From the NCBI GenBank assembly GCA_002366565.1, contig DFBJ01000003.1, positions 273,956 through 337,955 on the forward strand: DNA of 64,000 bases. Reading direction: 5' to 3'. Below the pieces are notes generated by a model, which saw only the letters and a program-made list of their open reading frames with translations, was not told the origin of the DNA and ran no database searches. The number at the start of each line of letters is the position of its first letter. Positions within the stretch are counted from its first letter, which is position 1. Shown here in pieces: positions 8,785 through 15,156 of the stretch. Made by a program: the position numbers and the translations under genes. Source of the stretch: Bacteriovoracaceae bacterium UBA3083 (lineage in GTDB: Bacteria > Bdellovibrionota > Bacteriovoracia > Bacteriovoracales > Bacteriovoracaceae).

Positions 8785-8805
8785 ATGTTTGGACCAAATG
8801 GATGA
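8785..8805 (+). other. possible 6-residue mini-ORF after flagellin 1
   Basis: AGGAGG at 8775-8780 precedes an ATG at 8785 and a reading frame of six codons (M-F-G-P-N-G) ending in TGA. The strong ribosome site has no other gene to serve. It resembles the mini-ORF before flagellin 2 (both start ATG-TTT-G) and may be a relic of a duplicated leader. Translation is unproven. Confidence 0.35.
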
Positions 8806-8971
8806 ATAGTCTATAGCAATTGCTTATCCTGCAAGATTCAATTGCTTTAAAAATAAGAATACAAAAGAACAAAGAATAAGAACAAGTAATTAAAGAATAG
8901 AACAAAAATATATACTACTACTAATAATTTTTTTGAACATGAGGTTCGAAGTACGCCACAGGAGGTTGCAG

Positions 8972-8989
8972 ATGTTTGAAGGAGATTAA
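8972..8989 (+). other. 5-residue leader ORF before flagellin 2
   Basis: AGGAGG at 8960-8965 region (CAGGAGG) is followed by ATG-TTT-GAA-GGA-GAT-TAA, coding M-F-E-G-D. The GAAGGAG inside this mini-ORF is also the Shine-Dalgarno of flagellin 2, and the mini-ORF stops 2 bases before the flagellin ATG. Ribosomes on the leader would cover the flagellin start site, so a coupling or re-initiation role is possible. This is inferred from layout only. Confidence 0.45.
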
Positions 8990-8991
8990 TC

Positions 8992-9825
8992 ATGGGAATG
9001 AGAATTAATACTAACGTTGCTTCGCTATCAGCACAGAGAACGTTAAGTACAACAAATAGAAAAATGAATGACAACCTGAGAAAACTTTCATCAGGTGAAA
9101 GAATAACTAGAGCTGCAGATGATGCTGCAGGACTCGCTATAAGCGAAAACTTGAGGGCCCAGATTAGAGGGATGAGACAAGCAAAGCGTAATGCTAATGA
9201 TGCGATCTCTCTAATTCAAACAGCCGAAGGTGGACTAAATGAGATTTCAAACATTGTTATTAGACTTCGAGAACTCTCAGTACAAGCTGCCAACGACACG
9301 CTTGGACCACAGGAAAGAAAGTTTTCTGACATCGAATTTCAAAACCTTAAAGAAGAGATTGATAGAATCTCAAGGTCAAATGAATTCAATGGAGTTAAGC
9401 TTCTTGATGGAACAGGCGGGAGAATGGAGTTTCAAGTTGGTATCCACAATGATCCAATCAATGACAGACTTGTCTATGATGGTACAGGTGCAGATGCAAC
9501 AATTGAAACGCTTGGGCTCGCAGCAGACAATGTTGCCTCTAAAGAGGGAGCTCAGTCTTCGCTACAAAAACTTGATGATGCACTTGTGCAAATCAACGGA
9601 ATTAGAGCCGGAATGGGTGCTCTACAAAACAGACTCTCGTCAACAGTCAACAACTTGGGGATTAGTGATGAGAATTTAAGTGCAGCTAAGTCAAGAATTA
9701 GAGATGTAGACATCGCAGCTGAAACTGCAGAGATGGCTAAAAACAACATCCTAATTCAGTCTGGAACTTCAGTGTTATCGCAAGCTAACCAGTTCCCGAA
9801 CATAGCTACTAAATTACTTGGTTAA
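8992..9825 (+). CDS. fliC: flagellin 2
   Basis: A 277-residue flagellin paralogous to the upstream gene: MGMRINTNVASLSAQRTLS at the N-terminus, LRKLSSGERITRAADDAAGL in D1, and RIRDVDIAAETAEMAKNNIL near the C-terminus, ending with ANQFPNIATKLLG as in classic flagellins. The hypervariable middle is again nearly absent. Start chosen at 8992 with GAAGGAG 7 bases upstream. No convincing separate promoter is visible in the purine-rich 267-base gap, so it may depend on readthrough from flagellin 1. A strong terminator follows. Confidence 0.95.
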   Translation: MGMRINTNVASLSAQRTLSTTNRKMNDNLRKLSSGERITRAADDAAGLAISENLRAQIRGMRQAKRNANDAISLIQTAEGGLNEISNIVIRLRELSVQAANDTLGPQERKFSDIEFQNLKEEIDRISRSNEFNGVKLLDGTGGRMEFQVGIHNDPINDRLVYDGTGADATIETLGLAADNVASKEGAQSSLQKLDDALVQINGIRAGMGALQNRLSSTVNNLGISDENLSAAKSRIRDVDIAAETAEMAKNNILIQSGTSVLSQANQFPNIATKLLG

Positions 9826-9839
9826 ATATTGTTCTTTAT

Positions 9840-9873
9840 TGCCCATGCTTCGAATGAAGCACGGGCATTTTTT
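9840..9873 (+). terminator. intrinsic terminator after flagellin 2
   Basis: TGCCC-A-TGCTTC and GAAGCA-C-GGGCA form a near-perfect stem around a GAAT loop, followed by six T residues. It closes the flagellin transcript. Confidence 0.9.
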
Positions 9874-9902
9874 CGTTTATATTCCAAAAAATTAAATAGT
9901 GC

Positions 9903-9908
9903 TATAAT
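9903..9908 (+). promoter_or_regulatory. TATAAT -10 box; probable leaderless mRNA
   Basis: An exact TATAAT lies 6 bases before the ATG at 9915, which places +1 at the A of the start codon. No Shine-Dalgarno is present. No good -35 is visible. A leaderless transcript is the simplest reading. Confidence 0.5.
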
Positions 9909-9914
9909 ACCAGC

Positions 9915-10898
9915 ATGGAAAATGTCACAACTCTTGTACCTAAAAAAGAAAAAACAATTTTAATATTCGGTCTTTCATCATTTGTAGGATCTAATCTCGC
10001 TGAATTCTTTAAGAAAGATTTCCGAGTGGTAGGTACTTATAATAAGAATCCTGTTTTTATACCAGGTGTCCTTGCTCTACCTTGTGATGTTTTAAATAAA
10101 GAAGAAGTTCAGCTCGCACTCTATGCTTTTAAGCCAGATATCACTATATATGCAGTAGGTCTTTCGTCACTTATGGAGTGTGCTAGAAGTCCTGAATTGG
10201 CAGATGCTTTAAATGCTAGTGGATTATTTAATGTTGTAGAATACTGTCAGCGTTACAAGTCTCAAGTGTGCTACATCTCTTCTGGATTTGTATTTGCCGG
10301 TGAGGATAAACACTATATCGAAATGGATATACCAGATCCAAATACTGTTTATGGAAAAACTCAGGCTTCTGCAGAGTTCTATATTCAAAAGTCATCATTA
10401 AACTATGTCATTTTTAGAAGCTGTAAGCTTTATGGAAGAGGACATTTAGAAAATAGACCAACAACTTTTGATAAAATTCAGAAAGACTTTATGGATAGGA
10501 GAAATATCTCCTGTGACGATACAGTTAGAACCGGATATTTAGATATCTATTACCTTGCTATGATTTTGAAGATTTGTTTTGAGAAAGGCGTTAAGAATAG
10601 ACTCTTTCAAATAAGTTCAAATGATACAGCTACATTTAATGAGTTTATAAAAGAGTATTGTGAAGTCTTTAATGAAGGAACAAGTTTAGTTCAAAAGGGG
10701 AGATGGAATTTTCCATCAATGTCTCCAGCTGAAGATCAACTAAAGTTTGAGCTTGATATATCTAATATTGAAGGGTTTCTAAATATAAATATGCCTTCGA
10801 TTAAAGAATCTCTAGAATTAACATTTAAAAGATTTATGGGGAAGGCTAAGACTAGAAGTGGTAGGTCATCAAATAGTGATGAGGTTACTTTTATCTAG
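9915..10898 (+). CDS. NAD(P)-dependent sugar-nucleotide reductase/epimerase-like
   Basis: A 327-residue extended short-chain dehydrogenase most like dTDP-4-dehydrorhamnose reductase (RmlD) proteins. The Rossmann loop is FGLSSFVGSNLAEFF (residues 17-31), a Gly-poor version of GxxGxxG. The catalytic Tyr-x-x-x-Lys is YGKTQ with YISSGFVFAGED supplying the Ser/Thr. The last 30 residues are basic and Ser-rich. Being next to the flagellins suggests a role in flagellin or envelope glycosylation, but this is inference from position. The 3' end overlaps the convergent unknown gene by 8 bases. Confidence 0.75.
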   Translation: MENVTTLVPKKEKTILIFGLSSFVGSNLAEFFKKDFRVVGTYNKNPVFIPGVLALPCDVLNKEEVQLALYAFKPDITIYAVGLSSLMECARSPELADALNASGLFNVVEYCQRYKSQVCYISSGFVFAGEDKHYIEMDIPDPNTVYGKTQASAEFYIQKSSLNYVIFRSCKLYGRGHLENRPTTFDKIQKDFMDRRNISCDDTVRTGYLDIYYLAMILKICFEKGVKNRLFQISSNDTATFNEFIKEYCEVFNEGTSLVQKGRWNFPSMSPAEDQLKFELDISNIEGFLNINMPSIKESLELTFKRFMGKAKTRSGRSSNSDEVTFI

Positions 10899-11424
10899 CA
10901 GAGTTTCTAATGAACTCTGAAAGGTAGTGTCTTACTAGAGCTTCCGTTTCTATAATCTCGCCGTTGAATCGCCAAGTAATATCATTGAATGGCCCAAGGT
11001 GAGCTCTTACTTCATGTACTCCTTGAGAACCTGTAGAGTCAGTAGATCTTAATCTTGCAGAGAATACCTCTTTACCGTTAGCTAGAAAACCAATTGTGAT
11101 TAAATCAGCAGCTTTTCTTGCGACGATAAGTCTAAGGCTATTTCTAAATAGCATGAAGTCATTGATCGTATTTGATATTTTAAAGATTTTAATGGCCGAG
11201 CCGGATTGGTGTGATCCACGGTACTCATTGAATTTTGAGACAAATATCTCAAACTTTTCTCTTAGATCATCCATATACTCAATTGAAGACTCTTCTAACA
11301 TATGAAGAGGATTTAGGTGGTCGTTGAAGTTCACGACTCCAGACTCTTCCATATTAATCTCTTCAAGAGCTAAGCTCTCTATCCACTTTGTTGAAACTTC
11401 TTTCTGTTGGTTTATTTGATCCAT
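10891..11424 (-). CDS. conserved-looking protein of unknown function
   Basis: A 177-residue soluble protein I do not recognise. It has no signal peptide or membrane segment. The N-terminal 40 residues are acidic. The centre holds FEIFVSKFNEYRG and a region of alternating strands (LITIGFLANGKEVFSARLRS), and the C-terminus is HYLSEFIRNSAR. The middle resembles a small alpha/beta ligand-binding fold, but no motif allows assignment. Its coding end overlaps the SDR gene on the other strand by 8 bases. The 6S RNA gene lies just upstream on the same strand, and readthrough could express it. Confidence 0.6.
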   Translation of the reverse strand: MDQINQQKEVSTKWIESLALEEINMEESGVVNFNDHLNPLHMLEESSIEYMDDLREKFEIFVSKFNEYRGSHQSGSAIKIFKISNTINDFMLFRNSLRLIVARKAADLITIGFLANGKEVFSARLRSTDSTGSQGVHEVRAHLGPFNDITWRFNGEIIETEALVRHYLSEFIRNSAR

Positions 11425-11488
11425 ATTACAATCATCCGTAACTGTTCGTTTTCTGTCAAATTTTTAGTGGATTAAAGAGTAAGAAAAG

Positions 11489-11676
11489 AGGGTCAGGAGC
11501 TGTCAACTTGGAGTCTTCCGCCCGCCATTAGACAGGTGGTTGCAGTAATTAATTATTTTAGGCTTCTCACTCCTTAGGATTACTCCAAAGTGCAAGCTTG
11601 CTCACCATAATCAGGGACCGCCTCCGTGAAAGAAATTGTAGGGCGAAAAAACTATTATTGCCAACTACAAGACCCA
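11489..11676 (-). ncRNA. ssrS: 6S RNA
   Basis: Read on the minus strand, this gap contains GGCGGTCCCTGATTATGGTG and then GGTGAGCAAGCT followed about 30 bases later by GAGAAGCCTAAAAT. These match the strongly conserved E. coli 6S RNA elements (GGTGAGCATGCT...GAGAAGCCTTAAAAC). The predicted 5' end GGGTC pairs with GACCC at the 3' end, and a T-rich TCTTTTCTT follows. The length of about 188 nt fits 6S RNA (184 in E. coli). 6S RNA binds sigma70 holoenzyme by mimicking an open promoter and accumulates in stationary or resting cells. Ends are estimated to within several bases. Confidence 0.85.
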
Positions 11677-11681
11677 TAACC

Positions 11682-11712
11682 ATTATACCGTTCTTTTCTC
11701 TGATTTATACAA
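11682..11712 (-). promoter_or_regulatory. promoter of 6S RNA
   Basis: On the minus strand TTGTAT (11712-11707) and a perfect TATAAT (11687-11682) are 19 bases apart, slightly long. The inferred start at about 11675 coincides with the GGGTC that begins the 6S closing stem. Confidence 0.6.
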
Positions 11713-11799
11713 GAAAGGTAAAATTTATGTGATTTTAGTACTTTGTCTATATTTACTAGGAAAAAGTTGAAATTGCTTCGATGTGTCGCGTTCTGCGTG

Positions 11800-11805
11800 T
11801 ATAAT
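11800..11805 (+). promoter_or_regulatory. -10 box upstream of the Tad cluster
   Basis: An exact TATAAT preceded by TG at the extended -10 positions (GTGTATAAT) lies about 108 bases before the flp start at 11914. The rest of the 11713-11913 gap shows only an AT-rich leader ending in AAAGGAG before the flp start. No clear -35 was found. Confidence 0.5.
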
Positions 11806-11913
11806 CAATATTAGTAGAGTAATTAGCTAGGTTATTGATTTTTTGGATAACTATGAAGTTTTTCTTAAGTTAGATGAAAAAGTAACCGACATGATTATTC
11901 AAAGGAGTAAGTT

Positions 11914-12099
11914 ATGAAGAAAACTTTGCTGGCCTATTTGAAAGATGAGAGTGGGCAAACTTCAACAGAATATATTCTTCTAGTTGCGGTTGTGGCTTTA
12001 ATTGTATTCAAGTTCAAAGATGTAGCCTCTACAAGATTAAATAAGATTACTGAGGACGTTTTTGGTAAAGCTGAAGGTTTCGTAGACAGTATAGAATAG
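11914..12099 (+). CDS. flp: Flp/Fap-type pilin (major Tad pilin candidate)
   Basis: A 61-residue type IVb prepilin. A short basic leader MKKTLLAYLKDESG is followed by QTSTEYILLVAVVALIVF, with the prepilin-peptidase cleavage after Gly14 and the Glu5-Tyr6 pair typical of Flp pilins. The short C-terminal segment is charged and amphipathic. AAAGGAG precedes the ATG. It is first in the Tad cluster, has the best ribosome site and is followed by hairpins, so it is probably the abundant filament subunit. Confidence 0.9.
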   Translation: MKKTLLAYLKDESGQTSTEYILLVAVVALIVFKFKDVASTRLNKITEDVFGKAEGFVDSIE

Positions 12100-12121
12100 T
12101 AGGTTATTAACTCTAATTGCT

Positions 12122-12181
12122 AGGGTGAAAGACCTATTATTCTTAATTGTTCACCCTCAAATTACTAGGAATTATATTCCT
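12122..12181 (+). other. two hairpins between pilin genes
   Basis: AGGGTGAA (12122-12129) pairs perfectly with TTCACCCT (12150-12157), and AGGAAT/ATTCCT (12167-12181) forms a second small stem. Neither has a clean T-run. They could reduce readthrough or protect the short flp mRNA, so that the major pilin is made in excess over downstream assembly proteins. Confidence 0.5.
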
Positions 12182-12221
12182 AAGTGTCTTATCATACTTA
12201 AATTTCTGTTAATTTAGATAC

Positions 12222-12431
12222 ATGGTAAAAGGTAGAGCCGGACAGGCCCTCATTGAGTATCTTATTCTATTCGCATTCATGTCTCTTATCGCTTTGAATA
12301 TGGTGAAAGGAATGGGCGGAATGATGTCTGACTCCATTCGGAGTATTGGTTACCAACTCACACAACAGTTAACAATTGGTGTCTGCGCTGAAGAGTGCTG
12401 GTATTCTGATTACCAAAATAGGACGAAGTAA
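12222..12431 (+). CDS. minor Flp-like prepilin
   Basis: A 69-residue prepilin-like protein with a very short leader, MVKGRAG, then QALIEYLILFAFMSLIALNM. The Glu-Tyr pair follows the Gly cleavage site. The C-terminal domain has two Cys (CAEEC) that could form a disulfide, absent from the major pilin. No Shine-Dalgarno is visible. Its final base overlaps the first base of the cpaA start. Confidence 0.75.
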   Translation: MVKGRAGQALIEYLILFAFMSLIALNMVKGMGGMMSDSIRSIGYQLTQQLTIGVCAEECWYSDYQNRTK

Positions 12432-12937
12432 TGCCAATAGCAGTTTATCTCTTTCTTGTTGTTCAGCTATTCTTTGTCGCATCAAATGATATTGCTCATA
12501 AGAAAATTTCTAACTTTTGGCCTTTGATTAATATTGGTTTTTATATAATAAGTATTTTTGTTTTTCCAAATCAGTATGTCTTTAATTTAGAAACATTTGT
12601 CTTCCCGATAGCCTTTCTTGTCGTAGGTATTTTCCTATTTAGCTTGAAGATCATGGGAGCGGGAGATTCGAAGTATCTACTTTCTTTTTATTTATTAATT
12701 CCTGTCTCATTGCATGAAACAGCATTTATATTTCTAGCATACTCAACAGTAGTAGTTGGTCTTTCATTATTGCTTACAAATATAATTAAGAGAATAGATG
12801 TTATTAAACTAGCAATAAAGACTAGAAATATAAGATTAATTAAAACAATATTCGGACAAAGGTTTTCTTATGCTCCTGTAATACTTGTTTCTTGGCTATG
12901 GTTTGGATGGACAATAAGAACAAAAATCTTCTATTGA
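12431..12937 (+). CDS. cpaA: prepilin peptidase CpaA/TadV (A24 family)
   Basis: A 168-residue integral-membrane aspartic peptidase that removes the leader from Flp and TadE-like prepilins. The two catalytic Asp are Asp20 (in ASNDIAHKKISN) and Asp79 in the GxGD motif MGAGDSK (76-79). About five or six membrane helices follow the family layout. It lacks the N-terminal methylase region of PilD, as expected for CpaA. The start overlaps the previous stop in TAATG, which implies coupled translation, and the 3' end overlaps the next prepilin gene. Confidence 0.9.
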   Translation: MPIAVYLFLVVQLFFVASNDIAHKKISNFWPLINIGFYIISIFVFPNQYVFNLETFVFPIAFLVVGIFLFSLKIMGAGDSKYLLSFYLLIPVSLHETAFIFLAYSTVVVGLSLLLTNIIKRIDVIKLAIKTRNIRLIKTIFGQRFSYAPVILVSWLWFGWTIRTKIFY

Positions 12938-13218
12938 ACGAGAATGGGCAAAGTGTTGTTGAATACATAATGCTACTTGCAGTAATTAGTGCAATATCTT
13001 TCTCAATTATAAATTCTGATCGCTTTAAGGATTTTATGGGAGAAGATTCTTCATTCTTTGCTGGTTTACGTTCACAAATAGAGTATGCTTATAGACATGG
13101 GTATCTAAATAGTGAAGCAGATAGGTCTGATGATAACTATAGTGGTCCTCATGAAACATATTACAATATAGATGACGGTCAAACGCGCTTTTTTTCAGGA
13201 GGGGACCAATATCCGTAA
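12907..13218 (+). CDS. prepilin-like Tad protein
   Basis: About 103 residues. Leader MDNKNKNLLLNENG precedes QSVVEYIMLLAVISAISFSI, a classical prepilin cleavage and Glu-Tyr pair. The remaining 70 residues are polar with many Ser, Asp and Tyr. The start is chosen at the ATG 12907; ATG 12898 is equally possible, and both lie inside the end of cpaA without a visible ribosome site, so translation is likely coupled. Probably a minor pilin or pseudopilin. Confidence 0.7.
   Translation: MDNKNKNLLLNENGQSVVEYIMLLAVISAISFSIINSDRFKDFMGEDSSFFAGLRSQIEYAYRHGYLNSEADRSDDNYSGPHETYYNIDDGQTRFFSGGDQYP
13197..13211 (+). promoter_or_regulatory. Shine-Dalgarno with AUA start
   Basis: AGGAGGGG at 13197-13204 is the strongest ribosome site in the Tad cluster. 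Six bases after AGGAGG is ATA at 13209, in frame with the TadE-like prepilin. There is no ATG, GTG, TTG or CTG in that frame from the preceding TGA (13173) to the prepilin motif. Confidence 0.55.
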
Positions 13219-13733
13219 CTCTTAATAAGGAAGAAGGTCAATCTACGATTGAATTCCTTATGACTTTTATATTTTCATTTGGGTTTATATTTCTTTTATA
13301 TAAAATCTCAATAGATGCAACTAGTGGATTCTATATCCATTATGCAAATTATATGGCGTCAAGAACCTACCTAACAGTAGAAAATAATAGTGCCAATGTT
13401 GCAGGGTCAGATAATTTTGCATTTGAAAGTGCAAAGCAAGTTTTTGAGAGTTATAAGCCTGAAGTCATGATTAAGGATTTTAATGGTGGAATAAGTGTTA
13501 ATGATCCAGAGTCTACACCGAATGCTCTATATGTTGGAACTGTTGTAGATTACTCTGTTCCATTTTCCTTTAGTAACTTAATTGGTGGAAGAGATCCAGT
13601 ATATTATAAATCAGAGTCATTCTTAGGGCGTGAGCCTACTAGAGCAGAGTGTCTCGCAAGAGTATGTAAAGTTATGCAAGATATTGGTGCAGAATGTAAT
13701 ACTCATATAACCTTCTTTGATAATGGCTGCTAA
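13209..13733 (+). CDS. TadE-like prepilin with probable AUA start
   Basis: The first in-frame ATG (13260) would cut the prepilin motif off. Upstream, the open frame codes NKEEG and QSTIEFLMTFIFSFGFIFL, a complete leader, Gly cleavage site and hydrophobic helix. Initiation at ATA 13209 gives a 10-residue leader (I/M-S-V-T-L-N-K-E-E-G) and a 174-residue protein. The exported domain (about 120 residues) has three Cys near its end (ECLARVCKVMQ and GAECNT) plus a final NGC. It is like TadE/TadF pseudopilins of Tad systems. The previous gene's stop lies at 13216-13218, so the two overlap. Confidence 0.65.
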   Translation: MSVTLNKEEGQSTIEFLMTFIFSFGFIFLLYKISIDATSGFYIHYANYMASRTYLTVENNSANVAGSDNFAFESAKQVFESYKPEVMIKDFNGGISVNDPESTPNALYVGTVVDYSVPFSFSNLIGGRDPVYYKSESFLGREPTRAECLARVCKVMQDIGAECNTHITFFDNGC

Positions 13734-14253
13734 GTTTAAGAAAAACAAATTTTTAAATGAAGAAGGACAGGCAATCTTTGAATTTGTCTTGTTTCTTCCA
13801 TTTATTATTTTTCTTTATACTGTCCTAATAAATTTAACAAATTCGTTAAATGGTTCAATTAATCAACAGAAAGCTACAAGGGGATACTTTTATCGCCTTC
13901 TTAAAAACGATTCTAGGGCCCCAAATCGAATAGATATTGAGTTTCTTGTTGCTAGGGGAATGAATGTTATTGGACCAGTGAGTGTTGGATGGAGAAGAAA
14001 GTCTGTTGGAGACACTCAGTCATTTGGTACATGTTATAAGTTTATGAACTTTTTTGGTAATGAGACTAGCGAAGAGTGTGATGAATTAAGAGAGGGAGAG
14101 GTAACTTCAAATTTTGTAAAGTTATTCACTTTCTATGGCGTATGTGGTGAAACATATATGAAATCAGACTCTGGATACGTAGAAAATACTAATTTCCTCA
14201 GGAATGGCCGCTTCGCTGGCCAGCTCGGATACGACCAATGTGTCCAAAAATAA
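13723..14253 (+). CDS. TadE/TadG-like prepilin
   Basis: A 176-residue pseudopilin. Leader MAAKFKKNKFLNEEG, then QAIFEFVLFLPFIIFLYTVL with Glu5 and Phe6 in place of Tyr. The exported part has paired cysteines (GTCYKF, ETSECDEL, YGVCGETY, YDQCVQK) consistent with disulfides. The ATG at 13723 lies inside the end of the previous gene (11-base overlap). TadE-type minor pilins are needed for assembly of the Flp fibre; the exact subtype is not certain. Confidence 0.75.
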   Translation: MAAKFKKNKFLNEEGQAIFEFVLFLPFIIFLYTVLINLTNSLNGSINQQKATRGYFYRLLKNDSRAPNRIDIEFLVARGMNVIGPVSVGWRRKSVGDTQSFGTCYKFMNFFGNETSEECDELREGEVTSNFVKLFTFYGVCGETYMKSDSGYVENTNFLRNGRFAGQLGYDQCVQK

Positions 14254-14340
14254 ATATTTAGACTGACACTTCTTTCCCCATTCTTAACTAGTGAAGATTA
14301 TTTGTTAAAATTAATAGTAGTCACTTAATAAGGTAAGAGA

Positions 14341-15156
14341 ATGAACACTAGAGCACTTACATTGGCCTTAATTATTGCAGTCTTTGCAATGTTTATGGTT
14401 TACACGTACATCGACGATGAGAAAACTAAAATCATTAAGAAGTATGGTAAAGAACAATCAGTCGTTATCGCAAAAACAAATATCAAAGAGCTCGAACTTA
14501 TCGATGACTCCAAGGTAACAGTTACTTCGATGCCATCCAACTTTGTGCATGAGAAAGCATTTAAAACAATTAAAGAAATTCAAAACACGGTAGCAACAGT
14601 ACCAATTCTAAAAGGTGAACAAATTACAAAACCTAGAGTGAGTTGGCCTGATGAAAGAAGTGGTTTATCGAGGCAGGTTGCAGTAGGTAAACGTGCAATC
14701 TCTCTAGATGTTTCTGAAAGAGCTTCAGTAGGTAAGCTAATAAAGCCAGGTGATAGAGTAGATATCCTCGCAGGTATTGATTATGCTGGTGGTAGAAAAG
14801 ACTTACAAAAGATGAAAACAATTCTGCAAGATGTTCTAATACTTTCTACTGGTAAGAGTATCTCTGGAAACCTTCCAATTATTGGAGTTAAAACTCCGAG
14901 AGTAATTAAAAAGATGAAGCTTAATACTTACAGTGATTATGGAACTGTTACGTTAGAGCTTGACCCTTACGAAGTTCAGAAACTTGTTTTTATACTTAGT
15001 TATAATTCCGGAACACCTCCGTATCTTGCGTTAAGAAATAATACAGATAAAGAAGTCGTTCGAATTAAATCGACAAAGCTATTTGATATCTTAGGTGAAG
15101 ATGCATCGGAAGCGAAGATATTCTTCTCTGAGAAATATAAAGGTCAAGGGAATTGA
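14341..15156 (+). CDS. cpaB: Flp pilus assembly protein CpaB/RcpC
   Basis: A 271-residue periplasmic assembly factor that works with the CpaC secretin. An N-terminal membrane anchor (residues 4-23) is followed by a SAF domain with VVIAKTNIKELELIDDSKV and VATVPILKGEQITKPRV, and then the C-terminal RcpC-type domain (RAISLDVSERASVGKLIKPG, GDRVDILAG). Length is in the usual range. AAGGTAAGAG precedes the start. The stop TGA overlaps the cpaC ATG. Confidence 0.88.
   Translation: MNTRALTLALIIAVFAMFMVYTYIDDEKTKIIKKYGKEQSVVIAKTNIKELELIDDSKVTVTSMPSNFVHEKAFKTIKEIQNTVATVPILKGEQITKPRVSWPDERSGLSRQVAVGKRAISLDVSERASVGKLIKPGDRVDILAGIDYAGGRKDLQKMKTILQDVLILSTGKSISGNLPIIGVKTPRVIKKMKLNTYSDYGTVTLELDPYEVQKLVFILSYNSGTPPYLALRNNTDKEVVRIKSTKLFDILGEDASEAKIFFSEKYKGQGN

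Noticed and set aside
9239..9679. A second plus-strand frame of 146 codons within flagellin 2
   Set aside because: It is in the +1 frame of a clear flagellin and has no protein-like features.
13170..13260. Programmed frameshift at the T-run joining the two prepilin genes
   Set aside because: Each gene has its own complete leader and cleavage site, and a strong Shine-Dalgarno lies between; a fused product would have a prepilin motif in its middle.
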